The position numbers and the translations under genes were made by a program. The notes beneath the pieces were generated by a model. The model worked only from the letters and a program-made list of their open reading frames with translations, did no database searches and was not told the DNA's origin. This document shows positions 28,110-37,012 of a stretch of 64,000 bases of DNA, piece after piece; position 1 is the stretch's first letter; each line of letters opens with the position of its first letter. Origin of the DNA: CAWJMN01 sp963844055 (GTDB lineage Bacteria; Planctomycetota; Planctomycetia; Pirellulales; Pirellulaceae); contig CAWJMN010000001.1 of assembly GCA_963844055.1 (NCBI GenBank), positions 3,224,001-3,288,000 of the forward strand, read 5' to 3'.

Positions 28110-28173
28110 GCTGGCGAGCAAGCCCTGGCTCTGATTGCACCGATGGGCATGCCAACTGTGGCACCCGGCGCAA
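28110..28173 (+). repeat. Repeat A, copy 1
   Basis: About 64 bases opening GCTGGCGAGCAAGCCC and containing GATTGCACCGATGGGCATGC and GTGGCACCCGGCGCAA. A copy of about 85% identity lies at 28741-28804 and includes the last codons of the SUKH-type gene. Copy 1 also reads as a short frame ending in a stop at the same place, as if it were the end of a lost gene. Confidence 0.7.
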
Positions 28174-28303
28174 AAGTGAATCGCGACTTACTATATCCGG
28201 CAACATTGCAACTACCGAAGTCGAAAAGGCCTTCGACCGTTGGAGTTCACAATACTGGAAGAGTGGGGCAAAAGGCTTCGAAGCGAATTGATAGGATAAA
28301 ACG

Positions 28304-28765
28304 ATGTCCCAATACGACGAGATTGACCAGCTTCTGAAGGCATCCGATGCGTTTGTTGCGGGAGGGCAGAGCGAGGGAATGGTCGCCGCCGCAGAAGCGA
28401 AGCTGGATTTGGTATTTCCCCCGTCGTTCCGTAAGTATCTTACGAAATGGGGGAATCTTAGCTTTGATGGCTACGAGTACTATGGATTGACACGAAATGG
28501 CGACTTTGAAAATGCAAGCGTACCCAACTGCGTGTGGTTTACACTCCGAAAACGATCACAAGTCGGCCTTCCCAAAAGTTATATTGTCTTTCGGAACAAC
28601 CACGATGAAGAGTATTTCTGCATTGACACGAATCATGTTTTGGAGGGAGAAGAGCGGGGAATTGCAATTTGGGACAACGTTGAGAGATCTACATCTCAAT
28701 CATTGGACGTGAATTTCCTTGATTACCTCCGAGAAGAATTGCTGGCAGGCAAGCCCAGGCAGTGA
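28304..28765 (+). CDS. SUKH (SMI1/KNR4) family protein, probable immunity protein
   Basis: 153 residues. The SUKH pattern is visible: an N-terminal helix with Glu (MVAAAEAKLDLVFPPSFRKYL), KWGNLSFDGYEYYGLT, and a central YFCIDTN strand. SUKH proteins commonly neutralise polymorphic toxins. No toxin gene is next to it, so it may be an orphan immunity gene. Its last codons (LAGKPRQ) are formed by repeat A copy 2. The first codon ATG follows an AGGATAAAACG leader. Confidence 0.82.
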   Translation: MSQYDEIDQLLKASDAFVAGGQSEGMVAAAEAKLDLVFPPSFRKYLTKWGNLSFDGYEYYGLTRNGDFENASVPNCVWFTLRKRSQVGLPKSYIVFRNNHDEEYFCIDTNHVLEGEERGIAIWDNVERSTSQSLDVNFLDYLREELLAGKPRQ

Positions 28766-28804
28766 TTGCACCGATGGACATGCCAACCGTGGCACCCGGC
28801 GCAA
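28741..28804 (+). repeat. Repeat A, copy 2 (spans the end of the SUKH gene)
   Basis: Opens GCTGGCAGGCAAGCCC and contains GATTGCACCGATGGACATGC and GTGGCACCCGGCGCAA, about 85% identical to 28110-28173. The first 25 bases are inside the SUKH gene and supply its stop codon. A short CCCGGC ... GCCGGG pair lies just downstream. Repeats at gene 3' ends are reminiscent of cassette recombination sites, but no attC core could be shown. Confidence 0.7.
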
Positions 28805-28855
28805 CTACAACCAAATTGACTTGCCGGGAACGCCATTTTAGGAGTAAGGCCGCGA

Positions 28856-29218
28856 ATGAGTTATCCAAATGATGAAGATGGGCAAGTCCTTGCAAGGATT
28901 GCAGCATCTGGAATGGACCTATCAGTACCTACTACGATTGAGTTCGCGATTGCATCAAATGATGAGTCGTCCAGCAATGCGATCGCGGATGCCTTTTCCA
29001 GTAGTGGATTCAAGTCCGAAGTGTACTACGACGAAGGCGAACCCGACTACGACGACAATGATGATCCCGAGTTTGGGCCATCCTGGTCAGTTTACGTACT
29101 AGTGCATTGCGTTCCATCCAATGAGAACGTAGTTGCGACTCAAGCAAAACTGGATTCAATCGCACAGAAGTTTGGAGGCAAAGTTGATGGTTGGGAGTTG
29201 AAGTTGGCAAAGCGTTAG
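28856..29218 (+). CDS. RraB-like (ribonuclease E inhibitor B domain) protein, possible immunity protein
   Basis: 120 residues. The pattern PNDEDGQVLARIAASGMDLS with TIEFAIASNDESSSNAIADA and a central acidic loop before PSWSVYVLVHC resembles the RraB fold, in which the opening segment (DG..L..L...G.DL) is characteristic. Such short stand-alone proteins often occur in immunity clusters of polymorphic toxins; direct RNase E control is less likely in this phylum. It lies 50 bases after repeat A copy 2 in the same direction as the SUKH gene. Confidence 0.7.
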   Translation: MSYPNDEDGQVLARIAASGMDLSVPTTIEFAIASNDESSSNAIADAFSSSGFKSEVYYDEGEPDYDDNDDPEFGPSWSVYVLVHCVPSNENVVATQAKLDSIAQKFGGKVDGWELKLAKR

Positions 29219-29320
29219 CGTAGCTGATTTGACCTTACCCCAGCTAATGGACCATTCGCTGATCGGTTAGCGAGGGTTGCGGCACGTACGTCGGGCGTCA
29301 CGACTGGCTTGGCCGGCAGT

Positions 29321-29348
29321 ATGGATGTTGCCAGCGGGTGGTGATGAG
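29321..29348 (+). repeat. Short repeat B, copy 2
   Basis: Contains GTTGCCAGCGGGTGGTGATGAG, differing by a few bases from the copy at 27993-28022. It lies about 100 bases after the RraB-like gene and marks the right edge of the immunity island. Confidence 0.6.
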
Positions 29349-29508
29349 TGTGCCCCTCACGGAAATCCTTGCGCATTTTAGGGCTGAATGTAGTTGAGGA
29401 AAATTCTTGAGCCCCCGCTTGCTGTTTCTCTGAAAAGACTGCTCTCTGTGATCACTCTGGACACCGGACCCAGAGATTGCCTCTTACGATCACTGGGGAG
29501 AGACTTCG

Positions 29509-29652
29509 ATGGATTCCAGTCTGGAACAGCAGATGGCTGCGCTGCAGCAGAGTACGGGAGAGCTAAGGCGAAAGTATTTTGATTTAAGCGGGGATGCTAC
29601 CAATACCCGCAATCGAACGTCGCTGATTCGCAGGATTATCTGGCAGATCTAG
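29509..29652 (+). pseudogene. DUF2924 N-terminal fragment
   Basis: A 47-codon frame: an initial helix, then ELRRKYFDLSGDATNTRNRT and a final IRRIIWQI before TAG. This is the N-terminal motif of DUF2924 proteins, where a LRxxYxExFGExT...RNRxxLxRRIxWR pattern is usual. Full members are about 150 residues or more, so the C-terminal part is missing. DUF2924 genes are common on integrated elements near recombinases, in keeping with the surrounding relics. Confidence 0.6.
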
Positions 29653-29802
29653 GCTTAAGTGACTGGAGGGCATACGGGGAGAGACAAAGAGCGGCCTGAA
29701 GAACTAGGCTGTGACGCTGACTTACGGGTAAGCGCCCCGTCGTCTACCGTTTACCGTCTACTGAGGGAAAAATCAGGAAAGGCGTTTGCACCATTCCTCG
29801 CA

Positions 29803-30739
29803 CTATTCGGCTCGGAATTTCTCGTTCGTGTTGGCGATGGCTTTTTGAATGGCTTGTGTGACTCCCATCGGGCGAATTGGGAAGGCCGTCAGCGCCTTTT
29901 TGTCACGAACGACCGTAGGGTTCTTCAGTCCTTCGATCAAGTGCCGACCAACTTCGTAGGTGGCAGGCGTAACAAGTGCTCAGCCAAAGGCCGGAAAGGT
30001 AAGGAGTTAGAACCGGGACGGAGATCAACCAACGCCGCAGTCCCCTTTGCCGAGCGTATTCCCGAATCAAGTCGCCGTAAGTCACAACATCTGGGCCGCC
30101 AATCTCAAAGATGCGACTTTCGCCCGTTGGTAAATCCTTTGCTGCCAGCAAATAGGAAAGTACATCATCCACGGCGATGGGCTGAGTCGCTGTGGCGAGC
30201 CAACGGGGACAAAGCATAATCGGAAGACGATCGGTCAAGGACTTCATCAACTGGTAGGAGGTACTACCTGCCCCGACAACCATACCTGCCCGAAACTCGA
30301 CGGTTTCAACACCCGATCCTCGAAGGATTTCGCCGACTTCATGACGGCTTCGCAAATGTGGCGAGAGTTTTGGTTCGGCGTCGTCACCCAAGCCTCCCAG
30401 ATAGATGATTCGACTTACCCCCGCTTTCTTCGCAGCCTGGGCGAAGTTGACGGCCGCCTGACGATCTTCCTTCTCGAAGTCCTTTGAGCCGGACATTAAA
30501 TGCACGAGGTAATAGGCCGTATGAACACCTTGCAATGCCTCAGATAGCGAGTCAGGGTCGAGTACGTCACCTTTAACAATCTGCGTGGATTCATTGACCA
30601 AAGGGCGCAGCTTGTCTGGGTTGCGAGCTAGACATCGCAAAATAACCGATTGCTTTTCGAGTAATGGAATTAGTCGACCGCCGACATAACCGGACGCACC
30701 TGTCAGCATAACTGTTGGTGCAATAAGCACTTTGGACAT
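29803..30739 (-). pseudogene. NAD(P)H-binding (NmrA/epimerase-like) protein, frameshifted near its C-terminus
   Basis: The Rossmann motif TGASGYVGGRLIP is at the start, with an ARNPDKL cofactor loop and YLGGLGDD later, typical of atypical short-chain dehydrogenases. ATG 30739 is chosen because GAGGG precedes it. The frame runs to 29903, but its last 25 residues are noise after VLTPYLSGLWL. In another frame the expected ALVTPATYEVGRHLIEGL and further conserved residues continue to a TAG at 29803-29805. One extra base near 29979-29982 explains it. The restored protein is about 312 residues. It is divergent to the DUF1990 gene, a frequent neighbour of such proteins. Confidence 0.8.
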
Positions 30740-30876
30740 TTCTGACCCTCGTGGCGGCATGGTTCTCGCTCAAACTCCCATTCGGGAAATTGTTTGCCCA
30801 ACGGGTATTATTAGAGAGGGTTCACTGTACCATCTCTCAAACCGGGGAACATCCTCGTTGAAGGATAAGATCAGGG

Positions 30877-31479
30877 ATGGCAATATTGTCTTTACGAAAA
30901 CCTTCTGTCGAAACGCTCAGACGCGTCTTGGCGGAACAGTCGGCGCTGGACTTTAGCTATTCAGCGGTGGGGGCAACGGCAACGATTCCCCCCGCTGGTT
31001 ATGCTGTCGACCGCACCCGGATCACGCTGGGCCAAGGCGAGGAGGTTTTCCATCAGGCGAAAGCTGCTTTGCAGCGATGGGAGCAGTTTAAATTGGGCTG
31101 GGTAGATGCATGGTCGCCGGACACCCCCATCCAAACAGGCGAAGTCATAGCAGTAATGGGGCGAGCGATCGGCTTGTGGTGGTTGAACTCAGCCCGCATT
31201 GTGTATGTCGTGGATGAACCGGGGCCGATTAGTAAATTTGGATTTGCCTACGGCACCTTGCCCGGCCACGTTGAATGCGGCGAAGAACGCTTCTTGATCG
31301 AATGGGATCAAGCCAACAACACTGTATGGTACGACATCCTGGCCTTTTCGCGACCGAATCACTTTTTGACGCGGATCGGCTACCCGGTCGTACGCCGCAC
31401 GCAGAAACGATTCGGACGGGACTCGGCGGCGGCCATGCTTAGAGCGGTGGCCGGCGGCGGCAAGGTGAAGGCCAGCTGA
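30877..31479 (+). CDS. DUF1990 family protein
   Basis: 200 residues. Characteristic features of DUF1990 are LDFSYSAVGAT near the start, the central FKLGWVDAW stretch, GFAYGTLPGHVECGEERF and the C-terminal RRTQKRFGRDS. The function of the family is unknown; a lipid- or small-molecule-binding beta-barrel has been supposed. It is divergent to the NAD(P)-binding gene at 29803, with about 140 bases between starts. ATG 30877 is well placed. Confidence 0.88.
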   Translation: MAILSLRKPSVETLRRVLAEQSALDFSYSAVGATATIPPAGYAVDRTRITLGQGEEVFHQAKAALQRWEQFKLGWVDAWSPDTPIQTGEVIAVMGRAIGLWWLNSARIVYVVDEPGPISKFGFAYGTLPGHVECGEERFLIEWDQANNTVWYDILAFSRPNHFLTRIGYPVVRRTQKRFGRDSAAAMLRAVAGGGKVKAS

Positions 31480-31598
31480 AACTGACCTCGTGGTGTTTCC
31501 TAGTGCTTCACCACAAGGATGCCGGCATTGGGGCTTCATATTGCTGATGGAGCTAATCTTCCTAAGGCTCTTTATCAGCGGTTGTGGCGTTCATCCAC

Positions 31599-34500
31599 CT
31601 ATCCGTGTGACCCCTCCGATGCATGGGAATGGTGTTCTACCGATTCGGAGAGTGGACTTTCGTGTTCATCGTTGATCAGCTTCTTGCCATCGGAAATCTT
31701 GGCGAACAAATAATACAGCCCAGGAATGACTAAAACGCCAACAAGGGTTCCCATGAGCATGCCACCGACCGCCGTCGTACCAATCGTACGATTGCCGATG
31801 GCACCTGGCCCCGTAGCGCGGACCAGCGGAATCAAACCGGCAATGAACGCGAATGACGTCATCGCGATGGGGCGGAAGCGGAGCTTAGCGGCATCGATAC
31901 CCGCATCCCTCAGACTTAATCCCTCTTGGCGACGTTGCACCGCGAACTCGACAATCAAGATCGCATTCTTGCCCAAGAGCCCCACAAGCATAACCAAACC
32001 GATCTGACAATAAACATCATTGGCCAGGTCCATGCTCTTGAGCATTAGGAAGGAACCGAACAGACCAACAGGGAGGGACACCAAGACGGCGAGTGGCAAG
32101 AGGAAGCTTTCGTACTGACCAACCAATACGAGATACACGAACAGCACCACGATCGCAAAGATGAAAATGGCCGTGTTACCCTTGTTGGCTTCATCATAGG
32201 CCAGACCTTGCCACCCGATGCCAAAGCCGTGGGGCAAGGTTTGGTCGGCAACTTCCTGAATGGCGGCGATGGCCTGGCCGCTACTGTACCCCGGCGCTGC
32301 TGAGCCTTGAATGATCGCTGCGGTGTAGAGGTTGTAGCGGTTGATTTCGTTCATCCCCTGCATTTTCTCAATCCGCATGAAGGAAGAGTAAGGGACCATT
32401 TCGCCCTCGTCGTTCTTGACGAACATGTTCTCGAGGTCTGCCGGATATCGGCGGAATTCTGGCGCAGACTGGACGTACACTTTGTAGAACTGTCCAAATC
32501 GGACAAAGCCTTGTTCCCAGGTACTTCCCACGACAATCGAGAGATTGTCCATTGCATCAGCAATCGACACCCCTTTTTGCATGGCGACATCATTGTCGAT
32601 AATGATTTCGTACTGGGGATAATTGTTGGCAAAGAACGTGAAGATGCCTTTTAGTTCTTTACGCTTTTCCAGTGCGGCCAAAAACTCTTCAGTGACTTTC
32701 GAAAAGGCGTTGTAGTCGTTGGAGTTCGTCTTATCGAGCAAGCAGACAGAAAAGCCGCCTGCTGCACCAAAGCCGGGGACCGCTGGTGGTTCAAAAAACT
32801 CCAGTTTGACATCGGCAATCTTGCTCCCCTTTTTCTCCAGCTCTTCAATGATTTGCTTGGACGTCAACTCTCGCTCGGCCCAGGGCTTGAGATTAATCAA
32901 ACAGGTTCCCGCGTTGGAACCGCGTCCCTCGGTGAGGACTTCGTAACCCGCAAGCGATGTAACGGAGGTGACTTCTTCAATGTCTTTGCAGATTGCCTGC
33001 AATTCATGGGATTTTGAGTTCGTATATTCCAAGGTTGAGCCTGGTGGTGTCTGAATAATGCCGTAGATGACACCCTGATCCTCCAGAGGAATAAAGCCTG
33101 ACGGAAGCACCTTGTTCACCAGCAGAATGCCATAACCGAAAGCGCCGATGACGGCCATCGTTATTAGGCGGCGGGTGATGATGAGGCTCACGAGCGCAAC
33201 AAAGCCGTTGGTCACGGCGTCAACGCCCTTATTGAACCAATACAGGAAGATCCCCAGCGGACCTTGCTTCTTGACTTCGCCTGGTTCACTGCCGGAAAGC
33301 ATGGATCGGAAGGTGAAGATCATGAGGACGGCCATGATGCCCCCCATGATCTTCATACGAATTGGCGTTAGTTCAATCTGTTCCGAAACAAGTTCGTGGA
33401 TGACCTCAACATGCAAGAGCTCGTAAACCCCATAGCCTACGGCCAAGCCGAGTAGCACCGCTACGATTCCGCGGGCAAAGTTCGCTCTGCGTCCGGTCAC
33501 CCGTTTGATACCCCGATTGAACCAAGCGACAAGTCCACCCTGCGTCTGCTGGGAAGTGTGGGGCTTGAGAATCATCGCGCACAGCACCGGTGTCAACGTG
33601 AGTGCAACGACGCCCGACAAGACGATGGACATTGCCATGGTGAGGGCGAACTCTCGATAGAAAACACCGACCGCGCCTGGCATGAACGTAACGGGAATGA
33701 ATACTGCGGTCATTACCAGGGTGATGGCGATGATTGCACCGCTGATCTCGCTAACTACTTCTTTTGTTGCCGCGTAGGGAGAAAGATGCTTTTTACTCAT
33801 CTTCTCATGGACGGCCTCTACTACCACGATGGCGTCATCAACCACCACGCCAATCGCCAGCACGAGCGCAAACAGCGTAATGAGGTTGATGGACATGCCA
33901 AACATGCTCATGAAGAAAAACGTCCCGATCAGCGATACAGGAACTGCCAGCGTGGGAATGAGCGTGCTGCGAAAGTCTCCGAGGAATAGGTACACCACCA
34001 GAGATACAAGCACAAAAGCTTCAAGCAGCGTGTGCAACACCTTCTCAATCGAGGCGTCCAAAAAGTTGGAGACATCGTAGCTAATCGCATAGTCCATTCC
34101 GGGTGGGAACGACTCCTTCTTAAACAGTTCTAGCTTCTGCTTGACTTCCTTGATCACCTCTGCTGCATTGGAGCCAGGAATCTGCTTCAGAACGATCGAT
34201 GCCGAAGGGTAGCCATCGATGTCAGAATACAAACTGTAGAAGGATGATCCTAAGGTAACTTTTGCAACGTCCTTCAGGCGCAGGATTTCTCCCTCCTTGT
34301 TGGCCCTGAGAATGATATTCTCATATTGTTCCGGCTTGTCGTAACGGCCGACCCACGTCAAAACGTACTCAATCGTTTGCGAGGTAGTTCCAGTAGCCTG
34401 CCCCAAACGGCCGGGCGATCCGATGATGCTTTGCTCTTTGATGGCCTCCATGATGTCAGCGGAAGAGATCTTATAAGCACGCATCCGCTCTAGATCGAGC

Positions 34501-35063
34501 TCAACACGCATGGCGTAGGCTCGGTTACCCAGGATTTGGGTCCTACCAACACCACGCGTCCGCTGAATTTCTGGCAGCAGACTGACAGAGACATAGTTGT
34601 AGAGGAAGTTCTGGTCGATTTTGGGATCTTTGCTGTAGACGTTTACGTACATCAACATGCTCGTCATGTTTTGCATAACGATAATGCCTTCACGTTCCAC
34701 GATGGGAGGAAGCTGATTCTTCACCATCTGAATGCGGTTGTTGACATTCAACACAGCGGTATCTGGATTGGTACCGGGCTCAAACGTGATCATGATCGTC
34801 GCTTCGCCAGCGCTGGTGGCTGCGGACGTCATGAATCGCATGTCTGGAACGCCGTTAATGGCACGTTCCAAAATCACAAGCGTTGAATCGACCAGAATCT
34901 TGGCGCTAGCGCCAGGAAACGAAACAGAAACCATCACACTGGGCGGTGCGACAGAGGGAAACTGGGAGATCGGCAACGTCCAAATTGCCAGCCCACCCAT
35001 GAATAGGATAAGCAGCGAAATAACGATGGCGAGAGCAGGCCGATGCAGAAACTTGCTGAACAT
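31599..35063 (-). CDS. RND multidrug efflux transporter, inner-membrane pump (HAE1/AcrB type)
   Basis: 1,154 residues. The pump opens MFSKFLHRPALAIVISLLILF and shows the RND TM4 signature VLAIGVVVDDAIVVVE with the proton-relay aspartates, LTPVLCAMILKP, and a C-terminal MLVGLLGKNAILIVEFA. Two periplasmic porter loops are present. It is about 100 residues longer than E. coli AcrB: an insert at roughly residues 510-612, between TM6 and TM7, contains two more hydrophobic segments. It lies 6 bases after the adaptor gene; with the outer-membrane factor upstream, the three form a tripartite exporter. Substrates cannot be inferred. Confidence 0.94.
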   Translation of the reverse strand: MFSKFLHRPALAIVISLLILFMGGLAIWTLPISQFPSVAPPSVMVSVSFPGASAKILVDSTLVILERAINGVPDMRFMTSAATSAGEATIMITFEPGTNPDTAVLNVNNRIQMVKNQLPPIVEREGIIVMQNMTSMLMYVNVYSKDPKIDQNFLYNYVSVSLLPEIQRTRGVGRTQILGNRAYAMRVELDLERMRAYKISSADIMEAIKEQSIIGSPGRLGQATGTTSQTIEYVLTWVGRYDKPEQYENIILRANKEGEILRLKDVAKVTLGSSFYSLYSDIDGYPSASIVLKQIPGSNAAEVIKEVKQKLELFKKESFPPGMDYAISYDVSNFLDASIEKVLHTLLEAFVLVSLVVYLFLGDFRSTLIPTLAVPVSLIGTFFFMSMFGMSINLITLFALVLAIGVVVDDAIVVVEAVHEKMSKKHLSPYAATKEVVSEISGAIIAITLVMTAVFIPVTFMPGAVGVFYREFALTMAMSIVLSGVVALTLTPVLCAMILKPHTSQQTQGGLVAWFNRGIKRVTGRRANFARGIVAVLLGLAVGYGVYELLHVEVIHELVSEQIELTPIRMKIMGGIMAVLMIFTFRSMLSGSEPGEVKKQGPLGIFLYWFNKGVDAVTNGFVALVSLIITRRLITMAVIGAFGYGILLVNKVLPSGFIPLEDQGVIYGIIQTPPGSTLEYTNSKSHELQAICKDIEEVTSVTSLAGYEVLTEGRGSNAGTCLINLKPWAERELTSKQIIEELEKKGSKIADVKLEFFEPPAVPGFGAAGGFSVCLLDKTNSNDYNAFSKVTEEFLAALEKRKELKGIFTFFANNYPQYEIIIDNDVAMQKGVSIADAMDNLSIVVGSTWEQGFVRFGQFYKVYVQSAPEFRRYPADLENMFVKNDEGEMVPYSSFMRIEKMQGMNEINRYNLYTAAIIQGSAAPGYSSGQAIAAIQEVADQTLPHGFGIGWQGLAYDEANKGNTAIFIFAIVVLFVYLVLVGQYESFLLPLAVLVSLPVGLFGSFLMLKSMDLANDVYCQIGLVMLVGLLGKNAILIVEFAVQRRQEGLSLRDAGIDAAKLRFRPIAMTSFAFIAGLIPLVRATGPGAIGNRTIGTTAVGGMLMGTLVGVLVIPGLYYLFAKISDGKKLINDEHESPLSESVEHHSHASEGSHG

Positions 35064-35069
35064 GAGCGA

Positions 35070-36266
35070 TTATTCCGCGTGGTACTTGAGGCTTTTGAGA
35101 ACTTCTTCTGGGGCGCGATATTCAAATTCGATCTTGTCACAATCACGTACCTGTCGAATCCCCTCGTGAATAATCTTGTCCCCCTCGTTGAGCCCACCCT
35201 CAATCACAAAGATGTCATCCTGCTCACTCTCGATAGTGATGTCACGCTGGTGAACGACATTGTCTTCGTCGACGACAAACACGTACCGCTTGGCCAGGAT
35301 TTCGAACGTTGCCCGCTGTGGAATGACGAGTGCACCTTCAATTGCGCGGTGAATCAAAATGGTCCCCGTCTGACCATTACGCAGTAGTCCATCGGGATTG
35401 GGGAAATCTGCGCGAAACGCGATGTTGCCCGTCGTGTTGTTAAAGTCGGCTTCGATGGCACCGATCTTTCCTGGCTGGGGAAAGATCGAGTGATTGGCGA
35501 GCTTCAGTTCTATCTTTAGCTGGCTATTCGCCTGCAAATCATCTTGCTGTTGTGAGGTACCATCTTGGGAATTATTCAGCTTGGCTTTATCCAGGTCGGC
35601 CTTGTACTCTAGGTAGCGTGATTCGGGAACATTGAAGTAGACCCACATCAGGCTATTGTCTGAGAGCGTGGTAAGCATGTCTCCGACTTCAATCAAGCTC
35701 CCTAGCTGCTTCCGCTGCCGATCCACAATTCCATCAAAAGGAGCACGGACATCCGTGAATGCGAGTTCTGCCTTGGCAAGTTCCAGCTTGGCTTTGACTT
35801 TTCCAAGGCTCGCTTGCTTGAGCAAGAATTCTTGCTGAGAGATGAATCCCTTCTTGAGGAGACCCTCAGCATTGTCTAGCTCAATCTGCATCCGCTGTAC
35901 TTCGGCAATCTCGGAGTTGAGATTTGCCTGATAGATGACGGGGAGAATCTTAAACAGTCGATCTCCCTTTTTAACCACCTGTCCCTCTTTGACGCCGATC
36001 TCTTCGAGATAGCCACCTTCCAATGCCCGCACCTCAATGTGCTGGCATGATCGAATTTGGCAGACGTATTGCTGAGTGCCAATCACATTCTTGCGAATGG
36101 GACTAGTGACGAGAATCTGACGCGATTGGTGTTCTCCTTCACCGCTGTGCACCGATTCTGCTTTCGATTCTGCATGGTCTTCTTGCGATTCCACTTGCGA
36201 ACGGTAGCCCATCAAAGCAAGAGAAAAGATCGCCAATACACTGCCTGCAAAGGTCAAGATTCTCAT
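35070..36266 (-). CDS. RND efflux periplasmic adaptor subunit (membrane fusion protein)
   Basis: 398 residues. N-terminal signal/anchor (residues 1-20), an acidic stretch, then the lipoyl half (VRALEGGYLEEIGVKEGQVVKKGDRLF), a coiled-coil hairpin (about 118-170), the second lipoyl half (FTDVRAPFDGIVDRQRKQLGSLIEVGD) and beta-barrel and membrane-proximal domains (RNGQTGTILIHR). This is the AcrA layout and it links the RND pump to the outer-membrane factor. It lies 6 bases before the pump gene. A TGCACA...TGTGCA palindrome about 180 bases upstream may be an operator. Confidence 0.93.
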   Translation of the reverse strand: MRILTFAGSVLAIFSLALMGYRSQVESQEDHAESKAESVHSGEGEHQSRQILVTSPIRKNVIGTQQYVCQIRSCQHIEVRALEGGYLEEIGVKEGQVVKKGDRLFKILPVIYQANLNSEIAEVQRMQIELDNAEGLLKKGFISQQEFLLKQASLGKVKAKLELAKAELAFTDVRAPFDGIVDRQRKQLGSLIEVGDMLTTLSDNSLMWVYFNVPESRYLEYKADLDKAKLNNSQDGTSQQQDDLQANSQLKIELKLANHSIFPQPGKIGAIEADFNNTTGNIAFRADFPNPDGLLRNGQTGTILIHRAIEGALVIPQRATFEILAKRYVFVVDEDNVVHQRDITIESEQDDIFVIEGGLNEGDKIIHEGIRQVRDCDKIEFEYRAPEEVLKSLKYHAE

Positions 36267-36445
36267 ACGCTCATTTTCCAGTAATGGCTGGCATTTAAAC
36301 CAGAAGGATGATTTGAACTAGCTCCAACGAAAACCGTGGGCAATCGCAGGGAGGAAATTGCCCAGACGTACTTCCATTCTTTCTCGTGTCTGAAAATAGA
36401 CAAACCCCAAGCGGGCGCGAAATCAGAAGCTTAAGAAACTTTAAT

Positions 36446-36464
36446 TGCACACCAATGATGTGCA
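36446..36464. promoter_or_regulatory. Palindromic operator candidate upstream of the RND adaptor gene
   Basis: TGCACA (36446-36451) and TGTGCA (36459-36464) form a perfect inverted repeat with 7-base spacing, about 180 bases before the adaptor start. Such spacing suits a dimeric repressor. No regulator gene is adjacent. Confidence 0.35.
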
Positions 36465-36864
36465 TGATTGCCAAAGCACGTCGTGCGACCATTACGGTTT
36501 AGATAAGTTGCCGACGATGAGCCGCAACCTTTTGTGCCAATATTCTCTGCACTCGGCTTCTTCCCGCGATGCAAAGTAGACGCTGAGTGGCTGTTTAGAG
36601 GCTTGATGTGATTAGAGAAATCGCGACGAATTCTAACGTCACCAACAGTGGTCGATAAGACACCACTGAAGATACTGCAGTGAGATAGACTGGAACCTTC
36701 TTTGATACCGCCGGCTTCTTCTTCCTTCTCGCATTCACCAACGGAGTTACGATAGAAAATCAGTGCGAATCGATCGGTTTAAACTATGTAACTGCTTGTC
36801 AATGGCCAAAAATATCTCGTGCGACGAGGCCGTTCTGCGGAAAACAGGCTCAATGGAAAGAAAA

Positions 36865-36901
36865 TTGCCGCGCGAGATTTTTTTATTTTCTTGCGCGGCA
36901 A
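36865..36901. repeat. GC-rich hairpin with T-rich loop
   Basis: TTGCCGCGC (36865-36873) pairs perfectly over 9 bases with GCGCGGCAA (36893-36901) around an AT-rich loop. No T run follows on either strand. It lies near a GGGGACACC element and may be part of a small dispersed palindromic (REP-like) sequence. Confidence 0.45.
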
Positions 36902-37012
36902 AGGTGAAAGTAGCAGGGGACACCAGGCATTTTCGGCCGGAAGAAGGGCATTTCCGCCAGCCGAGGTCCCGTTGTCCCTAAACCGAATTACCTCTTATAG
37001 CTTCATCAGTAA

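Larger units (their letters stand above)
36267..37012. other. Intergenic region inside the RND locus
   Basis: About 750 bases between the TolC-type gene and the adaptor gene with no supported gene. It holds a perfect 6-base palindrome (36446-36464) and a GC-rich hairpin (36865-36901), both listed separately. The stretch around 36910-36980 contains GTAGCAGGGGACACCAGG, which looks like a dispersed repeat, but no second copy was found in this window. Confidence 0.5.

Noticed and set aside
28001..28291. Plus-strand frame of 96 codons between the IS5 fragment and the SUKH gene
   Set aside because: It reads through repeats A and B, is Cys/Arg-rich and lacks any domain; it is a translation of the repeat region.
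28741..28830. Repeat A as an integron attC site
   Set aside because: No RYYYAAC/GTTRRRY core pair could be placed and no integron integrase is present; similarity in position only.
29659..30219. Plus-strand frame of 186 codons
   Set aside because: It is antisense to the NAD(P)H-binding gene, whose Rossmann motif and tail are clear on the minus strand.
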